NCBI GenBank assembly: GCA_016771945.1
Contig: QZLF01000002.1
Location: forward strand, 186,001-250,000
DNA length: 64,000 bases
Source: Candidatus Leucobacter sulfamidivorax
Lineage (GTDB): Bacteria; Actinomycetota; Actinomycetes; Actinomycetales; Microbacteriaceae
Reading direction: 5' to 3'
Part shown: positions 1 to 9,049 of the stretch, one piece after another
How positions within the stretch are numbered: position 1 is the first letter of the stretch
Layout of the letters: each line of letters starts with the position of its first letter
Translations under genes and position numbers: made by a program
Notes under the pieces: model-generated
The model's database searches: none
What the model was told of the DNA's origin: nothing
Seen by the model: only the letters and a program-made list of their open reading frames with translations

Positions 1-638
1 CGACCCAGACCCCCAAGCAGAACACCGCCGCCGACCTCGAAGCCGAACTCGAACACGCCCAGAACGACCGGCAGAGCATTCTCCACCGTCTCGCCACCGT
101 AAAGCGAGGCCAGGTGCAACCCTCACCCGGGGCTCTCGGCAGAGCCGACGAACGTATCGCGGTACTCGCGGCGAAGCTCGAGATAGCTCGCGACGCCGCC
201 GCGAACGAGCAGCACCTGCTCCCCACGGAGGAGCAGGTCGAAGAAGCACTCGGCGGCGTCGCAGGTGAACTCGCACGCGCGCGGGCCGCACTCAACGAGG
301 CCAGCGAAGCCGTCGAGGAAGCCGTCGCGAACCTCAGAATCCGTGACAGCGAGCACAACGACCTCATCACCCGAACCCGGGCCAACCTCAGAAGCATCCG
401 ACTCCCCGAGACCGGATCCGAACTTAACGACCTCGAACTGGGGTACGCCGAGAACCGTCTTCAGTACGCCGGATGGGACCACGGAACCCTCGACGAACGC
501 CACGTCGCCTACTTCCTCGGCGCGCTCGGCAAAGCCCCCGCCTACCTCGGCAAGAGCGAAGTATCGAACTTCGTCAGCAGCGTGAACCACGCAGCCGGCA
601 AGGGAAACTCCTACCTCGCAGAAGCCACCCGACGATAA
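1..638 (+). CDS. Partial coiled-coil protein of an integrated element (C-terminal part)
   Basis: The reading frame (codons beginning at base 3) is open from the window edge to the stop at 636-638, so the gene begins upstream; the GTG at 114 is only an internal candidate. The visible ~212 residues are rich in Ala, Glu, Arg and Leu with heptad-like spacing up to about position 75 of the GTG-initiated part, suggesting a coiled coil. A compact C-terminal part (AYFLGALGKAPAYLGKSEVS) follows. No family recognised. It runs convergently to the exonuclease gene and lies inside the region I read as an integrated phage-like element, so a phage structural or accessory role is possible but not shown. Confidence 0.6.
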   Translation, partial: TQTPKQNTAADLEAELEHAQNDRQSILHRLATVKRGQVQPSPGALGRADERIAVLAAKLEIARDAAANEQHLLPTEEQVEEALGGVAGELARARAALNEASEAVEEAVANLRIRDSEHNDLITRTRANLRSIRLPETGSELNDLELGYAENRLQYAGWDHGTLDERHVAYFLGALGKAPAYLGKSEVSNFVSSVNHAAGKGNSYLAEATRR

Positions 639-645
639 CCACCTT

Positions 646-677
646 GGGGGCGGCGCGCCGGGTTGGGCGCCGCCCCC
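646..677. terminator. GC-rich hairpin between convergent genes
   Basis: Perfect 11-bp inverted repeat (646-656 and 667-677) with a 10-base loop, eight bases after the stop of the upstream gene. There is no clear T-tract. It fits a terminator for the partial gene and perhaps for the exonuclease gene coming from the other side. Confidence 0.55.
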
Positions 678-787
678 ATGGGCAAGTTACACCGCATCGT
701 CCACGAAATGAGCGGTGAGTGCAGGACGCATGGGTACTGGCGTAATGGAGAGGGTGAGCCCACTCGTCAGCGAAAGCGATGATGCCC

Positions 788-2029
788 TCAGCCTGAGTGA
801 GGCCAAGACGATCCCTGGACGACGTGCTCCTCTAGCCATTCCTCACCGACAACAGGAATTCCGTACTTCCTGGCCTGCTGAGCCTTCCCCGAGAGAGAGT
901 CCGGGTCGGCAGCGACAAGCAGTCTCGTCTTCTTTGTAACCCGCGGGTGTGGCACATACCCGACCGATCGCAGCCGGGACTCCCACTCAGAGCGGTCGAC
1001 ACTCATCTCACCAGTGAGCACAATATGGTCACCAGGCGACAACTCGAATGCCGAGGGCACCCAGTCAGCGCTTTCCGACGCGGCCAACGGCTGACGCGCA
1101 TCCCACTCCGAGGCGGGAATCGCCAACATGTCCGCCACTGCAGTGAGCTCCTGAATCTCTTCCTCCGTCAGCACCCCATCGGACCACGCACGCGACTGCA
1201 AGGCATCAAAATAACGACGATTCAACGCACCCGCGGAAGCCCGCCCCAACCCGAGATGTTCAGCCAGCGATACGAGCTCTCCCGCCTCAGATGCTGAGAT
1301 GACTTGATCCAGAAGGCACCGGTCCAGCGCCTCCAGGTACGACACCTCGGCCCCTTCAGCCTGCACCTCCAGAGGCGGCTCAGTAATCCGCTCCAGGAAG
1401 TGCTGCGGCTCCCCGAACGTCTCCCCGCGAGGCTTCCACGCCACCCCGAGACTCGACAGTGCCGGGAGAGGGAAACTAGTGCCCATCCGGCCAACCTGCG
1501 CCCAATACGCCCCCCACTCGCCCATCTCACGAGTCACCCCAATGTACGCACCGAGCAACTGAGCCGTAGCGAGGGAATCAGCACCAGCCGTGTGAGCATC
1601 AACAAGATCGATACCGAAGTGAGCGCAGCACGAATCCAGCGTGCGCCGCCCCGGCACCCCGAAACTATGGGAGAGCTCCAAAGTGCAAATGTGCGGCCAG
1701 GCGTCACCCGGGTACAGCCCGACAAATGTGAGCTCAGCAACCAGGAAACGAAGATCGAAGTTAGCATTATGCGCCACAAGCGTCCGATCACGAAGCAGAC
1801 TAAGCACATCCGGGACTATGTCCTCAAACCGGGGCGCATCAAGAAGATCCGCCCCCCGTATCCCATGAATCCTCTGCGGCCCGAGGTCACGAACCGGATT
1901 AACTAGCGTCTCCCACCTGCCCGACACAGAGCCGTCATCCTCGACATGGGTGATACCAACCTCGACCACACGGTGATGGTAAGACGGCAAGAGTCCGGTC
2001 GTCTCAAAATCAATGACAGCGTAAGGCAT
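788..2029 (-). CDS. DnaQ-like 3'-5' exonuclease with C-terminal BRCT domain
   Basis: 413 residues. The N-terminal third is a DEDDh exonuclease: Asp7 and Glu9 in AVIDFETTG, Asp92 in AHNANFD, and His146 and Asp151 in AHTAGAD supply the metal ligands and general base. Residues ~240-310 resemble the small helical TerB-like domain often found in the middle of such proteins. The last ~75 residues are a BRCT domain (HIVLTGEMSVDRSEWESRL region through the EEWLEEHV region). I chose ATG 2029 because GAGG lies about 8 bases upstream and the exonuclease fold begins at once; an upstream extension to 2209 has no family support. Likely role: trimming DNA ends during repair or replication. The gene is probably cargo of the integrated element, and is convergent with the partial gene to its left. 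Confidence 0.85.
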   Translation of the reverse strand: MPYAVIDFETTGLLPSYHHRVVEVGITHVEDDGSVSGRWETLVNPVRDLGPQRIHGIRGADLLDAPRFEDIVPDVLSLLRDRTLVAHNANFDLRFLVAELTFVGLYPGDAWPHICTLELSHSFGVPGRRTLDSCCAHFGIDLVDAHTAGADSLATAQLLGAYIGVTREMGEWGAYWAQVGRMGTSFPLPALSSLGVAWKPRGETFGEPQHFLERITEPPLEVQAEGAEVSYLEALDRCLLDQVISASEAGELVSLAEHLGLGRASAGALNRRYFDALQSRAWSDGVLTEEEIQELTAVADMLAIPASEWDARQPLAASESADWVPSAFELSPGDHIVLTGEMSVDRSEWESRLRSVGYVPHPRVTKKTRLLVAADPDSLSGKAQQARKYGIPVVGEEWLEEHVVQGSSWPHSG

Positions 2030-2354
2030 CAGGGAATCCTCTTCGACTACGACAGACCTCACGACAGTACCGCACGCCAACGAAAGACCGGCCGAAACAC
2101 TGCTAGCGATCTGCCGAGCAACCCGGAGACCCACCCCGGCCTCCTCTGAGCCGACACCGGGGGGATCCCCCCTCACAACCGCTCTTCTGCCGTCGGCGCT
2201 AGCAAACAAGAATCTGCGTGCGGATCGGATCGTTTTTTGGGTGGTTCTGGGGGAAGCTGTCGCGTGTTTTGGCGGAAACTCCGGTTCTGGGGGCTGTTCG
2301 AGGGGCCTCGTTCTGGTGCGATTCTTGTCTGTTTTTCATCTGAAGGAGATGGTT
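2030..2354. other. Intergenic region, no gene seen
   Basis: 325 bases between the divergent exonuclease and terminase-like genes. It should hold both promoters. I see no convincing -35/-10 pair; the only firm signal is the AAGGAGA ribosome-binding site at 2343-2349 for the next gene. Confidence 0.3.
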
Positions 2355-2702
2355 ATGAGGACGTCGTTTACGAGCGCTGAGGCGCGGAAGCTGTGGCGCG
2401 AGACGATGCGCCGGTACGAGTTGATGGTGCACGAGAAGCTGATTCTTCGGGGTGCGTGCGTGTCGCTGGATCGGATCGCTCTGTTGGAGGAGGCGTTGAA
2501 GGGTGCTGATCTGACGGCGCGGGGGTCGATGGGTCAGGACGTGGCGCATCCGCTGCTTGCGGAGTTGCGTGCGCAGCAGGCGGCGTTTGATCGGGCGGTG
2601 AAGCAGTTGGACCTTCCCGAGGAAGGCGAGACGGTGGGGAGGGCCGCGAGGTCCCGGTCGGTGTCTGCTCGGGACGCGGCGAATGCCCGATGGAATATGT
2701 GA
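2355..2702 (+). CDS. Phage terminase small subunit-like protein
   Basis: 115 residues starting at ATG 2355 behind AAGGAGA. The middle (HPLLAELRAQQAAFDRAVKQ, then LDLPEE) and the C-terminal SARDAANARW tail resemble small terminases of actinophages, which bind packaging sites and hand DNA to the large subunit. No large terminase, portal or capsid gene lies nearby, so the protein may be a relic or have another role. By position (two short genes just upstream of a tape measure gene) it and the next gene could instead be tail assembly chaperones, but the sequence fits terminase better. Confidence 0.5.
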   Translation: MRTSFTSAEARKLWRETMRRYELMVHEKLILRGACVSLDRIALLEEALKGADLTARGSMGQDVAHPLLAELRAQQAAFDRAVKQLDLPEEGETVGRAARSRSVSARDAANARWNM

Positions 2703-2745
2703 GACGTGCTGATGAAAGTCGAGGGCGCCAGATGGTGCGCAGAGA

Positions 2746-2991
2746 GTGGGGTTCGGAATGGGTCTGAGGGAGAGTGATGAGTTTGCGGCATTCGTCGCGG
2801 AGTGCCAGAAGCTTGGTCTCGCGGATGTGAAGGCGCTCGAGGCGGCGTGGGAGGAAGCGGCATCGTTTCTGCCGCCGAACGCTGACGCGGTGGTGTTCCG
2901 TGAGCAGATGATCAAGATGCTGACGGCTGGGGTCGAGTACACCCGGTTGCAGGCGCAACTCGAAGAAGAACAAGGACGAGCACAACCCTGA
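2746..2991 (+). CDS. Small acidic phage-type protein
   Basis: 78-81 residues. The start is either GTG 2746 or ATG 2758; neither has a strong ribosome-binding site. Mostly helical and acidic (ESDEFAAFVAECQKLGLADV). No family recognised. It sits 43 bases after the terminase-like gene and 100 bases before the tape measure gene, in the place usually taken by tail assembly chaperones; a chaperone role is inference from position only. Confidence 0.5.
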   Translation: MGFGMGLRESDEFAAFVAECQKLGLADVKALEAAWEEAASFLPPNADAVVFREQMIKMLTAGVEYTRLQAQLEEEQGRAQP

Positions 2992-3091
2992 CTCGTCGTA
3001 CCCCTGGAAGGCGTGCATCTTCCAGGCGAATAGTTGTTTGTGGAACCCCTGCCAGACGGTGGGGGTTTCGTGCATATACAAGGAGGTCGTG

Positions 3092-5869
3092 ATGACGACG
3101 AGAACCACGAAAGTGCGCCTGTCCGCCGAGATACAGAGCTACGTCGACGGGATGCAGCAGGCGGCGAAGGCCACCCGGGAGACCGGGACTGAGGCGGAGA
3201 AGCTGGGGCAGCAACAGGAAGCGATCCAACGCCTAGGGGTCGCGTCGATGGCGATGGGTGCCGCCGCGGCAGCGGGGGCGACCCTCGCGGTCGCAAAGTG
3301 GGCCGATTTCGATCAGGCAATGTCCGCGGTGCAGGCGGCGACGATGGAGTCTGAGGAGAACATGCAGCGCCTCTCGGACGCGGCTCTCGAGGCGGGTGCC
3401 CGGACGGTGTTCTCTGCTGAAGAGTCCGCGAACGCGATCGAGGAGCTCGCGAAGGCGGGCGTCTCGACGGCGGACATCCTGAACGGTGCCCTGGACGGTG
3501 CTCTCGATCTTGCCGCTGCCGGCGGGCTCGGTGTTGCTGAGGCTGCGGGGATCGCGGCGACTGCTCTTAAGACGTTCAAGCTTGAGGGCTCGGACATGGC
3601 GCACGTCGCGGATCTGCTCGCTGCGGGTGCGGGAAAGGCCATGGGCGATGTCACCGACCTGTCAATGGCGCTGAACCAGTCCGCAATGGTCGCCAACGCG
3701 AGCGGGTTGTCGATCGAGGAGACCACGGGCGCGCTTGCCGCGTTCGCGTCCCAGGGGCTTCTCGGGTCCGATGCGGGCACGTCGTTCAAGTCAATGTTGC
3801 AGTCGCTGACTCCGACGTCGGGTGCTGCGGCGGAGACGATGAAGCAGCTCGGGATCTCCGCCTACGACTCGTCCGGGAACTTCATCGGTTTGGCGGCGTT
3901 CGCGGGCCAGCTCGAGGGTGCGCTGAAGAACCTCACGGTGGAGCAGCAGCAGGCCGCACTGAAGACGATCTTCGGATCCGATGCGATCCGCGCCGCGACC
4001 GTGCTGTACTCCGAGGGAGAGCAGGGCATCCGGGGCTGGATCGACGCGGTCGATGATCAGGGGTACGCGGCAGAGCAGGCAGCAGCCCGTCTCGACAACC
4101 TGAAGGGCGACATCGAGGCACTTGGAGGAGCGCTCGATACGGCGTTCATCAAGACGGGGTCGGGTGCGAACGACGCGTTGCGGGCGATGGTGCAGTGGGC
4201 GACCGAGGCTGTGGACGCCTACAACGATCTCCCGGCCCCGCTGCAGTCAGCCGCCCTCGCGGTCGGGATCCTCGCCGCCGCAGCGGGCTTGGCCGGGGGT
4301 GGCCTGCTGCTCCTGATCCCGAAGGTCTACGAGCTCAAGATCGCCCTGGATACTTTCGGAGTGAGCACGGTCGCGGCGACGACCGCGCTGAAGACCGTAG
4401 GAACGTTCCTGACCGGCCCGTGGGGCATCGCGCTCGGGGCCGCGTCCCTCGCAATGTACGCCTTCAGCCAGGCCGTCGAGTACAACACGTACACCCAGGA
4501 CGAACTCCGAGGTGCGTTGAAGCAGACCACCGACGCGTCGGAAGCGTTGAAGGCCTCCTTCGAGCAGGGCGCCGTATCGACCTGGTTCTATGGGGATCTG
4601 AAGGAAGAGATCGAGGATCTCCCCGCGATCCTCGACAAGGTGCGGGGTGCTGGTGACGGGTTCTGGCGGTGGTTCTCCACTACACCGACCGATAAGACCA
4701 TCCTCGATACGATCGCCCAGTCCGGGGCGGCGCTCGCGGACATGGCGGAGAATGACCTCCCGACCGCGCAGCGCGAGTTCCGTGAGTTCGTCGACTCGTT
4801 CAACCTCGACGATGACCAGGTGGCGCAACTTCTGTTGGAGATGCCGGAGTTCCGGGCGCACCTGGTGGGAGTCGCGGAAGATCTCGGGTTGGCCGCGGAC
4901 GATGCGACTCTGCTCGAGCTCGCTCTGGGCGGGATCAACCCGGTCGCGGAGGACAACGCGAAACGGCTCGAGCAGTTGCAGGGCGTCGCACGGGACACCT
5001 CGGAAGAGATCAGCACCTTGGCGGATGAGATCAAGGGGTTCGGGTCGGCCCAGTTCGATGTCGAGCGCGCCACGCTCAGCTTCGCCGAAGCGGTCAACGA
5101 CTTGCAGGCGAAAATTGCTGAGAGTGGCGGGTCGTTGGATGTTTGGACCGAAGCAGGGCAGGACACGAACCGGGCCATGCTCGACGTGGCGAAGTCCACG
5201 AATGAGTACGCGGGCGCGCTCGCCCTCACCGGGGGCACCACAGAAGAGATCCAGGGGGTACTCGAAGCGGGCCGGCAAACGATCATCAATACTCGGATCG
5301 CGCTCGGGGAAAGCGAAGAAGCCGCGCGTGCGTACGCGGATGAACTCATCGCGACCCCGGAAGTCGTCGCGAGCCGGATGGAACTGGACACGTCTGCGGC
5401 GGCGAGTGCGTTGCACGCATGGTTGGCGTCGATCCCGAGCGTGGTGCAGATCGGTGTCGGCACGTATTGGATGTCGGCGTCGGATGAGGCGCGGGCCGCG
5501 ACTCGCAACGCAGACGGGAATATGTATGCGTACGCCAACGGCGGTATCGAGTCGTATGCGGGCGGCGGGTTCCCGGCCGGAATCTATTCCGGTGGTGCCC
5601 CGATCCATAAGTTTGCTGAGCCGGAGACGATCTGGGAGGCGTACATCTCGGGGAAGCCGGATCAGCGGGACCGGAACCGGCAGATCTGGATTGATGCGGG
5701 CGACCGTCTCGGCATGGGCGAGCAGATCGGGGGCGAGATCCGCGCCGCTCTGAAAGATGTGCTCGGGCACCAGAGCAGTTCGTCGCGCACGACGAACGTG
5801 ACGATCAACAACCCGGTCACTCGGGACCCGTTCCAGGACGCCTGGGAAGCGGCTCAGGGGAAACTGTAG
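3092..5869 (+). CDS. Phage tail tape measure protein, TP901 family
   Basis: 925 residues. ATG 3092 is preceded by AAGGAGG at about 6 bases. Residues ~60-320 carry the TP901 core pattern: a VFSAEESANAIEELAKAGVS segment, then ALDLAAAG, SIEETTGALAAFASQG and SDAGTSFKSM. Hydrophobic Ala/Gly-rich stretches at ~50-70, ~385-412 and ~440-470 are the membrane-like segments usual in tape measures. Such proteins set phage tail length; about 0.15 nm per residue would give a tail near 140 nm. The C-terminal part ends with a Gln/Asn-rich stretch. No tail tube, baseplate or capsid genes flank it: a strong terminator follows at once, so this looks like an isolated survivor of a prophage or part of a satellite. 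Confidence 0.85.
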   Translation: MTTRTTKVRLSAEIQSYVDGMQQAAKATRETGTEAEKLGQQQEAIQRLGVASMAMGAAAAAGATLAVAKWADFDQAMSAVQAATMESEENMQRLSDAALEAGARTVFSAEESANAIEELAKAGVSTADILNGALDGALDLAAAGGLGVAEAAGIAATALKTFKLEGSDMAHVADLLAAGAGKAMGDVTDLSMALNQSAMVANASGLSIEETTGALAAFASQGLLGSDAGTSFKSMLQSLTPTSGAAAETMKQLGISAYDSSGNFIGLAAFAGQLEGALKNLTVEQQQAALKTIFGSDAIRAATVLYSEGEQGIRGWIDAVDDQGYAAEQAAARLDNLKGDIEALGGALDTAFIKTGSGANDALRAMVQWATEAVDAYNDLPAPLQSAALAVGILAAAAGLAGGGLLLLIPKVYELKIALDTFGVSTVAATTALKTVGTFLTGPWGIALGAASLAMYAFSQAVEYNTYTQDELRGALKQTTDASEALKASFEQGAVSTWFYGDLKEEIEDLPAILDKVRGAGDGFWRWFSTTPTDKTILDTIAQSGAALADMAENDLPTAQREFREFVDSFNLDDDQVAQLLLEMPEFRAHLVGVAEDLGLAADDATLLELALGGINPVAEDNAKRLEQLQGVARDTSEEISTLADEIKGFGSAQFDVERATLSFAEAVNDLQAKIAESGGSLDVWTEAGQDTNRAMLDVAKSTNEYAGALALTGGTTEEIQGVLEAGRQTIINTRIALGESEEAARAYADELIATPEVVASRMELDTSAAASALHAWLASIPSVVQIGVGTYWMSASDEARAATRNADGNMYAYANGGIESYAGGGFPAGIYSGGAPIHKFAEPETIWEAYISGKPDQRDRNRQIWIDAGDRLGMGEQIGGEIRAALKDVLGHQSSSSRTTNVTINNPVTRDPFQDAWEAAQGKL

Positions 5870-5927
5870 CCGTCACCAAGTAGCGGGGTGTTCCACGCGG
5901 AGCGCCCGTTGATAGACAAGACTGCTG

Positions 5928-5968
5928 AAGCGCCCCCTCGGCCTCTTCGGAGGTGCGAGGGGGCGCTT
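5928..5968 (+). terminator. Intrinsic terminator after tape measure gene
   Basis: Perfect 13-bp stem (5928-5940 with 5956-5968) and 15-base loop, 59 bases after the tape measure stop, followed by CTTCT rather than a long T-tract. Confidence 0.7.
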
Positions 5969-6083
5969 CTATGTGGTGAATGCTGGCAGTATTCACAGGC
6001 CCGGTTTCAGCGCCCCTATCTCGGATACTGTCAGCACTAGAGGCCCGAGAATCCTCGGACCTCGACCAGGAAGCAGGGACATC

Positions 6084-6197
6084 ATGTCCGACAGAAATTC
6101 AACCTCTACCAACCAGACCCCCGCGGGAAAGCCCGCGGAGGAGTCCAAGGACAAACAAGCGGAGAATGCGCCTGCCGCAACGCCCGAAGCTAAGTAG
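6084..6197 (+). CDS. Very short hydrophilic protein (37 aa)
   Basis: ATG 6084 with AGGGA five bases upstream. The product is 37 residues of Ser, Thr, Lys, Glu, Ala and Pro (starting MSDRNSTSTN) with no hydrophobic core, so it is probably disordered. It lies between two intrinsic terminators, which argues for a short transcription unit of its own. Function unknown; it could also be a chance frame. Confidence 0.4.
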   Translation: MSDRNSTSTNQTPAGKPAEESKDKQAENAPAATPEAK

Positions 6198-6209
6198 CTG
6201 AAGATGTGG

Positions 6210-6245
6210 AACCCTCACCAAGTTTCTTGGTGAGGGTTCTTTTCA
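6210..6245 (+). terminator. Strong rho-independent terminator
   Basis: Perfect 13-bp stem (6210-6222 with 6226-6238), three-base loop, followed by the T-rich stretch CTTTTCATTTCT. Terminates the short gene ending at 6197. Confidence 0.85.
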
Positions 6246-6336
6246 TTTCTCCCGCAGCAGCAAGGGAGCGCTCGATTCGGCGGGCACACTGGCGCTGTGT
6301 GCGGAGCCGCACGAAGAACTATAGGAGCAGAAAATC

Positions 6337-6773
6337 ATGGACAGAAGAAGCGGAGCACACCCAGAGCCTTTAGGACTCTCATCTGTGCTGCCCGGGTCGT
6401 TGCCGTCGACACTCATGACGGATCGCGAGCCAGCGAGATACACCGTCGAGGCGGTGTTTACTCGCCGCCCTAATCAGAATGAGTTAGTGGAGCTACTGGG
6501 TGGCAGAACTCGGGAGTATATGTCGAACGCGGGGTATCCGACTATTGAGGTCACCGTTTCTGACCGTCGGTTGGGGATCGCGAATACGAATCTTCAGGAA
6601 CTGCGAGATGGCCTGGGGGAGGTACTTTCGAATCTTCTTGATGAGATCAGTGAGAGGGTGCGAGAAAGGAACGATGCTGCGGCAACACACCATCAGGTTA
6701 TGGCAGCCGCAGAACGGGAACGTATCGCCGCCGTGACAGAGCTGGCCGAATCTGTGAGATTCGTCTCTACTAG
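6337..6773 (+). pseudogene. 5' part of a hypothetical gene split by the insertion sequence
   Basis: ATG 6337 has AGGAG about 7 bases upstream. The frame encodes a mixed alpha/beta N-terminal part (RYTVEAVFTRRPNQNELVEL) and a long helix (residues ~100-135). It runs into the insertion sequence at 6774 and would end with element-derived residues at 6927. If the element (6774-8497) and one copy of CTAG are removed, the frame continues without a break into 8502 and stops at 8589. That gives a 174-residue protein. No family recognised. The clean in-frame repair argues that the gene was intact before insertion. Confidence 0.65.
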
Positions 6774-8497
6774 GTGCGCGGGTCAGAATCGGGTGGTGTG
6801 GCGCGCGGCGTTGACTCTGGCATCGCGCGCTGACGGTCGCGAACGGGAACGGGCGGGCCGTTGCGGTGTGAGAGCGTGCGGGATCGCACGGCGAGGGGCT
6901 CGTGGCGACTGTCGGTGCGTGCTGTGACGCCCAGGGACCCCTGGGGAGGCCTATGCGGGCGCCAGCCCGGCGGCTGTAGCGACGCGGAGCTTGCGGAGGT
7001 TGTGGCAGATCGTGTGGAGTAGCCATTCGCCTTGGGCGCCGGCGAGTCCGCGTAGCCGGAGCTGTCCGGCGTTTTGCCGGGTCTTCATCTGCCCGAACGC
7101 GGGTTCAACGATGGCTTTGCGGCGCGCGTAGTCGGTGCGGCCCTGCTCGGTGCGCAGCGCGTGCGCCATCCGCTCCCGCCGGCTCGCGTCCTCTGGGGCC
7201 GGGTCCGGGGCGCCGGCGGTAGGGAAGCTCTCGCCGTGACGTTGCCGTCCCGTCGCGATCAACACCTGTGCGTCCAGATCGTCGGCGGCTTCGAGGTTGG
7301 CTTCCGAGCAGTAGCCCGCGTCAGCGAGGACGACCTCTGGGGAACGCTCGATTCCTGCCGCGTCGAGGTTCCGTAGGGTCTGCTCGGCCATCGGGACGAA
7401 CTGCTGGATATCGGTGGCCTGCTGGGTGACCTCGGCGCTCAACACGATCTGGTGGCCCTCATCGACAACGGCCTGCGCGTTGAACGCGTAATCGAAGCCG
7501 CGGACCGTCTTCATCATCCGCGCCTCAGGATCGGTGAAATTGCGTTGCGCTTTCGGCTTCGGCGCCGCCGTGTCCACCGCAGTCGCGACGGCCGCGTCGG
7601 CCTGCTCAGGGGGCTGACCGGCGGCGTCGGCCTTCTTCCGCGCCACGGCTGCCGCCTTCTCGGCGGCGTCGGCCTCGATCGCGTCCTTCGCGGCACGTAG
7701 TTTTGCCAGGCGCCCCTCACGGCGGGCCAGCTCCGGGGCGACCTCGTCCCCGCGCCGGTCCTGGCCGAACTGCTGATCCTCGGCCTCATCGACCGCCTCC
7801 GCCTCGGCGAGCAGCGCAGCGACCTCGGCTTGGAGCTGATCGATCTTCGGCACGATCCGGTCATAGCTCATCGCCTTATGCCGCGACGCGTTCGCAGCCA
7901 GCTTCGTGCCATCCAGCGCGACCCGCCCCAACCGCACCAGCCCCGCCTCCGCGCAGACCCGCAGCACCTGCAGGAACAACCCCGGCAGGGCATCCAGGTG
8001 ACGCCGACGAAACCGGGCCAGCGACCGGTAGTCGGGCGCCTGGTTGCCCGACAGCCACCGGAAGGCGATATCGCGCTTGCAGCGCCGCTCCAACTCACGA
8101 GACGAGGTCACGCCCGTCGCGTACGCGACCAGCAGCAGCTTCAACATCATCCGCGGGTCATACGGAGGCGCACCCGAGGCGGACGCGTACGACGCGTAGA
8201 CCGGCGTCAGATCCAAGAGCTCTTCGACGACCTCGGAGATGAACCGGGCCTCATCATCCTCGTCCAGCCAGTCATCCAGACTCGGCGTGAGCAGGAAACA
8301 CTGCCCCTGGTCATACCCACGGAACGTCTTGCCCGCACCCGCCGGTGCAGCCGATCCCGGCGCCCGCGCCTCACCCGGCTCGACCTCGAACAGACCCTCC
8401 AGGCTGGCAGTCACCGTCATGAATCGATTCTCCCAGCACCCCGCGCTATCCACCGGATTCACCCCGGCGCGTTAACGGAAGGATCTGACCCACGCAC
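6774..8497 (-). mobile_element. Complete IS1182-family insertion sequence
   Basis: Terminal inverted repeats of 14 bases (6774-6787 and 8484-8497) match at 13 of 14 positions. Both ends are flanked by CTAG (6770-6773 and 8498-8501), the likely target duplication. One intact transposase gene fills the element. Removing it restores both a reading frame and a 7-bp stem-loop (TTCGTCT, five-base loop, AGACGAA), so the target was the loop of a hairpin. The IS1182 assignment comes from the transposase sequence. Confidence 0.85.
6951..8420 (-). CDS. IS1182-family transposase
   Basis: 489 residues starting at ATG 8420 behind GGGAGA. An N-terminal DUF772-type domain (YDPRMMLKLLLVAYATGVTS) is followed by a DDE domain. 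The first Asp is in VALDGTKLAANAS, the second in VVLADAGYCSEANLEAADD, and the Glu in IVEPAFGQMKTRQNAGQLRL. An Ala/Glu/Lys-rich coiled insert sits between the first and second catalytic Asp. The motifs are complete and there is no frameshift, so the element is probably still able to transpose. Confidence 0.93.
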   Translation of the reverse strand: MTVTASLEGLFEVEPGEARAPGSAAPAGAGKTFRGYDQGQCFLLTPSLDDWLDEDDEARFISEVVEELLDLTPVYASYASASGAPPYDPRMMLKLLLVAYATGVTSSRELERRCKRDIAFRWLSGNQAPDYRSLARFRRRHLDALPGLFLQVLRVCAEAGLVRLGRVALDGTKLAANASRHKAMSYDRIVPKIDQLQAEVAALLAEAEAVDEAEDQQFGQDRRGDEVAPELARREGRLAKLRAAKDAIEADAAEKAAAVARKKADAAGQPPEQADAAVATAVDTAAPKPKAQRNFTDPEARMMKTVRGFDYAFNAQAVVDEGHQIVLSAEVTQQATDIQQFVPMAEQTLRNLDAAGIERSPEVVLADAGYCSEANLEAADDLDAQVLIATGRQRHGESFPTAGAPDPAPEDASRRERMAHALRTEQGRTDYARRKAIVEPAFGQMKTRQNAGQLRLRGLAGAQGEWLLHTICHNLRKLRVATAAGLAPA

Positions 8498-8501
8498 CTA
8501 G

Positions 8502-8589
8502 ACGAACTTCTGAATCTACGTATCTTTCGCGTGCATCAGACCGTGCGCAGATGCAAGAGTCGGCAAGCGAAGGAGGGCAGAAGCTCTAG
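8502..8589 (+). pseudogene. 3' part of the gene split by the insertion sequence
   Basis: Joined to 6337-6773 this adds 29 hydrophilic residues ending in SASEGGQKL and a TAG stop at 8587-8589. The joined length of 525 bases is an exact multiple of three. Confidence 0.5.
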
Positions 8590-8717
8590 GTGCCAGGGGC
8601 GGCGCCTACGGGGTGCGCTAAACCCCAGTGTCTTCGCGTGCGAGAGCCCGTCAGAACTCGCCCACGGAGGACTGCGGGGCGTTTCTGTCTTTTTGGCTCT
8701 CTTTACCCTGCTCCAGC

Positions 8718-8948
8718 TCACAGCAGTGGAAGTGACTCCTCGCTCGGCCGCATCAGGGCGCCTTCAAGCCCCAGCGAGGCCTGCTCGTCTCGTCGGATCT
8801 CAGCCGCCCGACGAGCGAGCGTCGCCGCGGTGGGCTGGTACCCGTGCGGAAGTTGCGCGACCTCGACGCTCCGCTGCTCGTCCGAATCGCTCTTGCGTAC
8901 GTCTGTAGGAACGACGGGCTTTACTCTGGGGTTTTCGATTGTTGGCAT
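8718..8948 (-). CDS. Small hydrophilic protein, unknown
   Basis: 76 residues from ATG 8948 (MPTIENPRVKPVVPTDVRKS...). Third-codon bases are GC-biased but less than in chromosomal genes further right, in line with its place in the integrated region. There is no clear ribosome-binding site. Charged, probably largely helical, no recognised family. It could be real or a remnant; the opposite strand is less convincing. Confidence 0.35.
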   Translation of the reverse strand: MPTIENPRVKPVVPTDVRKSDSDEQRSVEVAQLPHGYQPTAATLARRAAEIRRDEQASLGLEGALMRPSEESLPLL

Positions 8949-9049
8949 TTGCGAAGCGTATCGACCCAAGATGTGCATCCGAGTGTGCATCTGTATATGC
9001 GACCCTCACCCGACGCAGAACCCCCGCTCCTTACTCTTCGAAACCAAGG

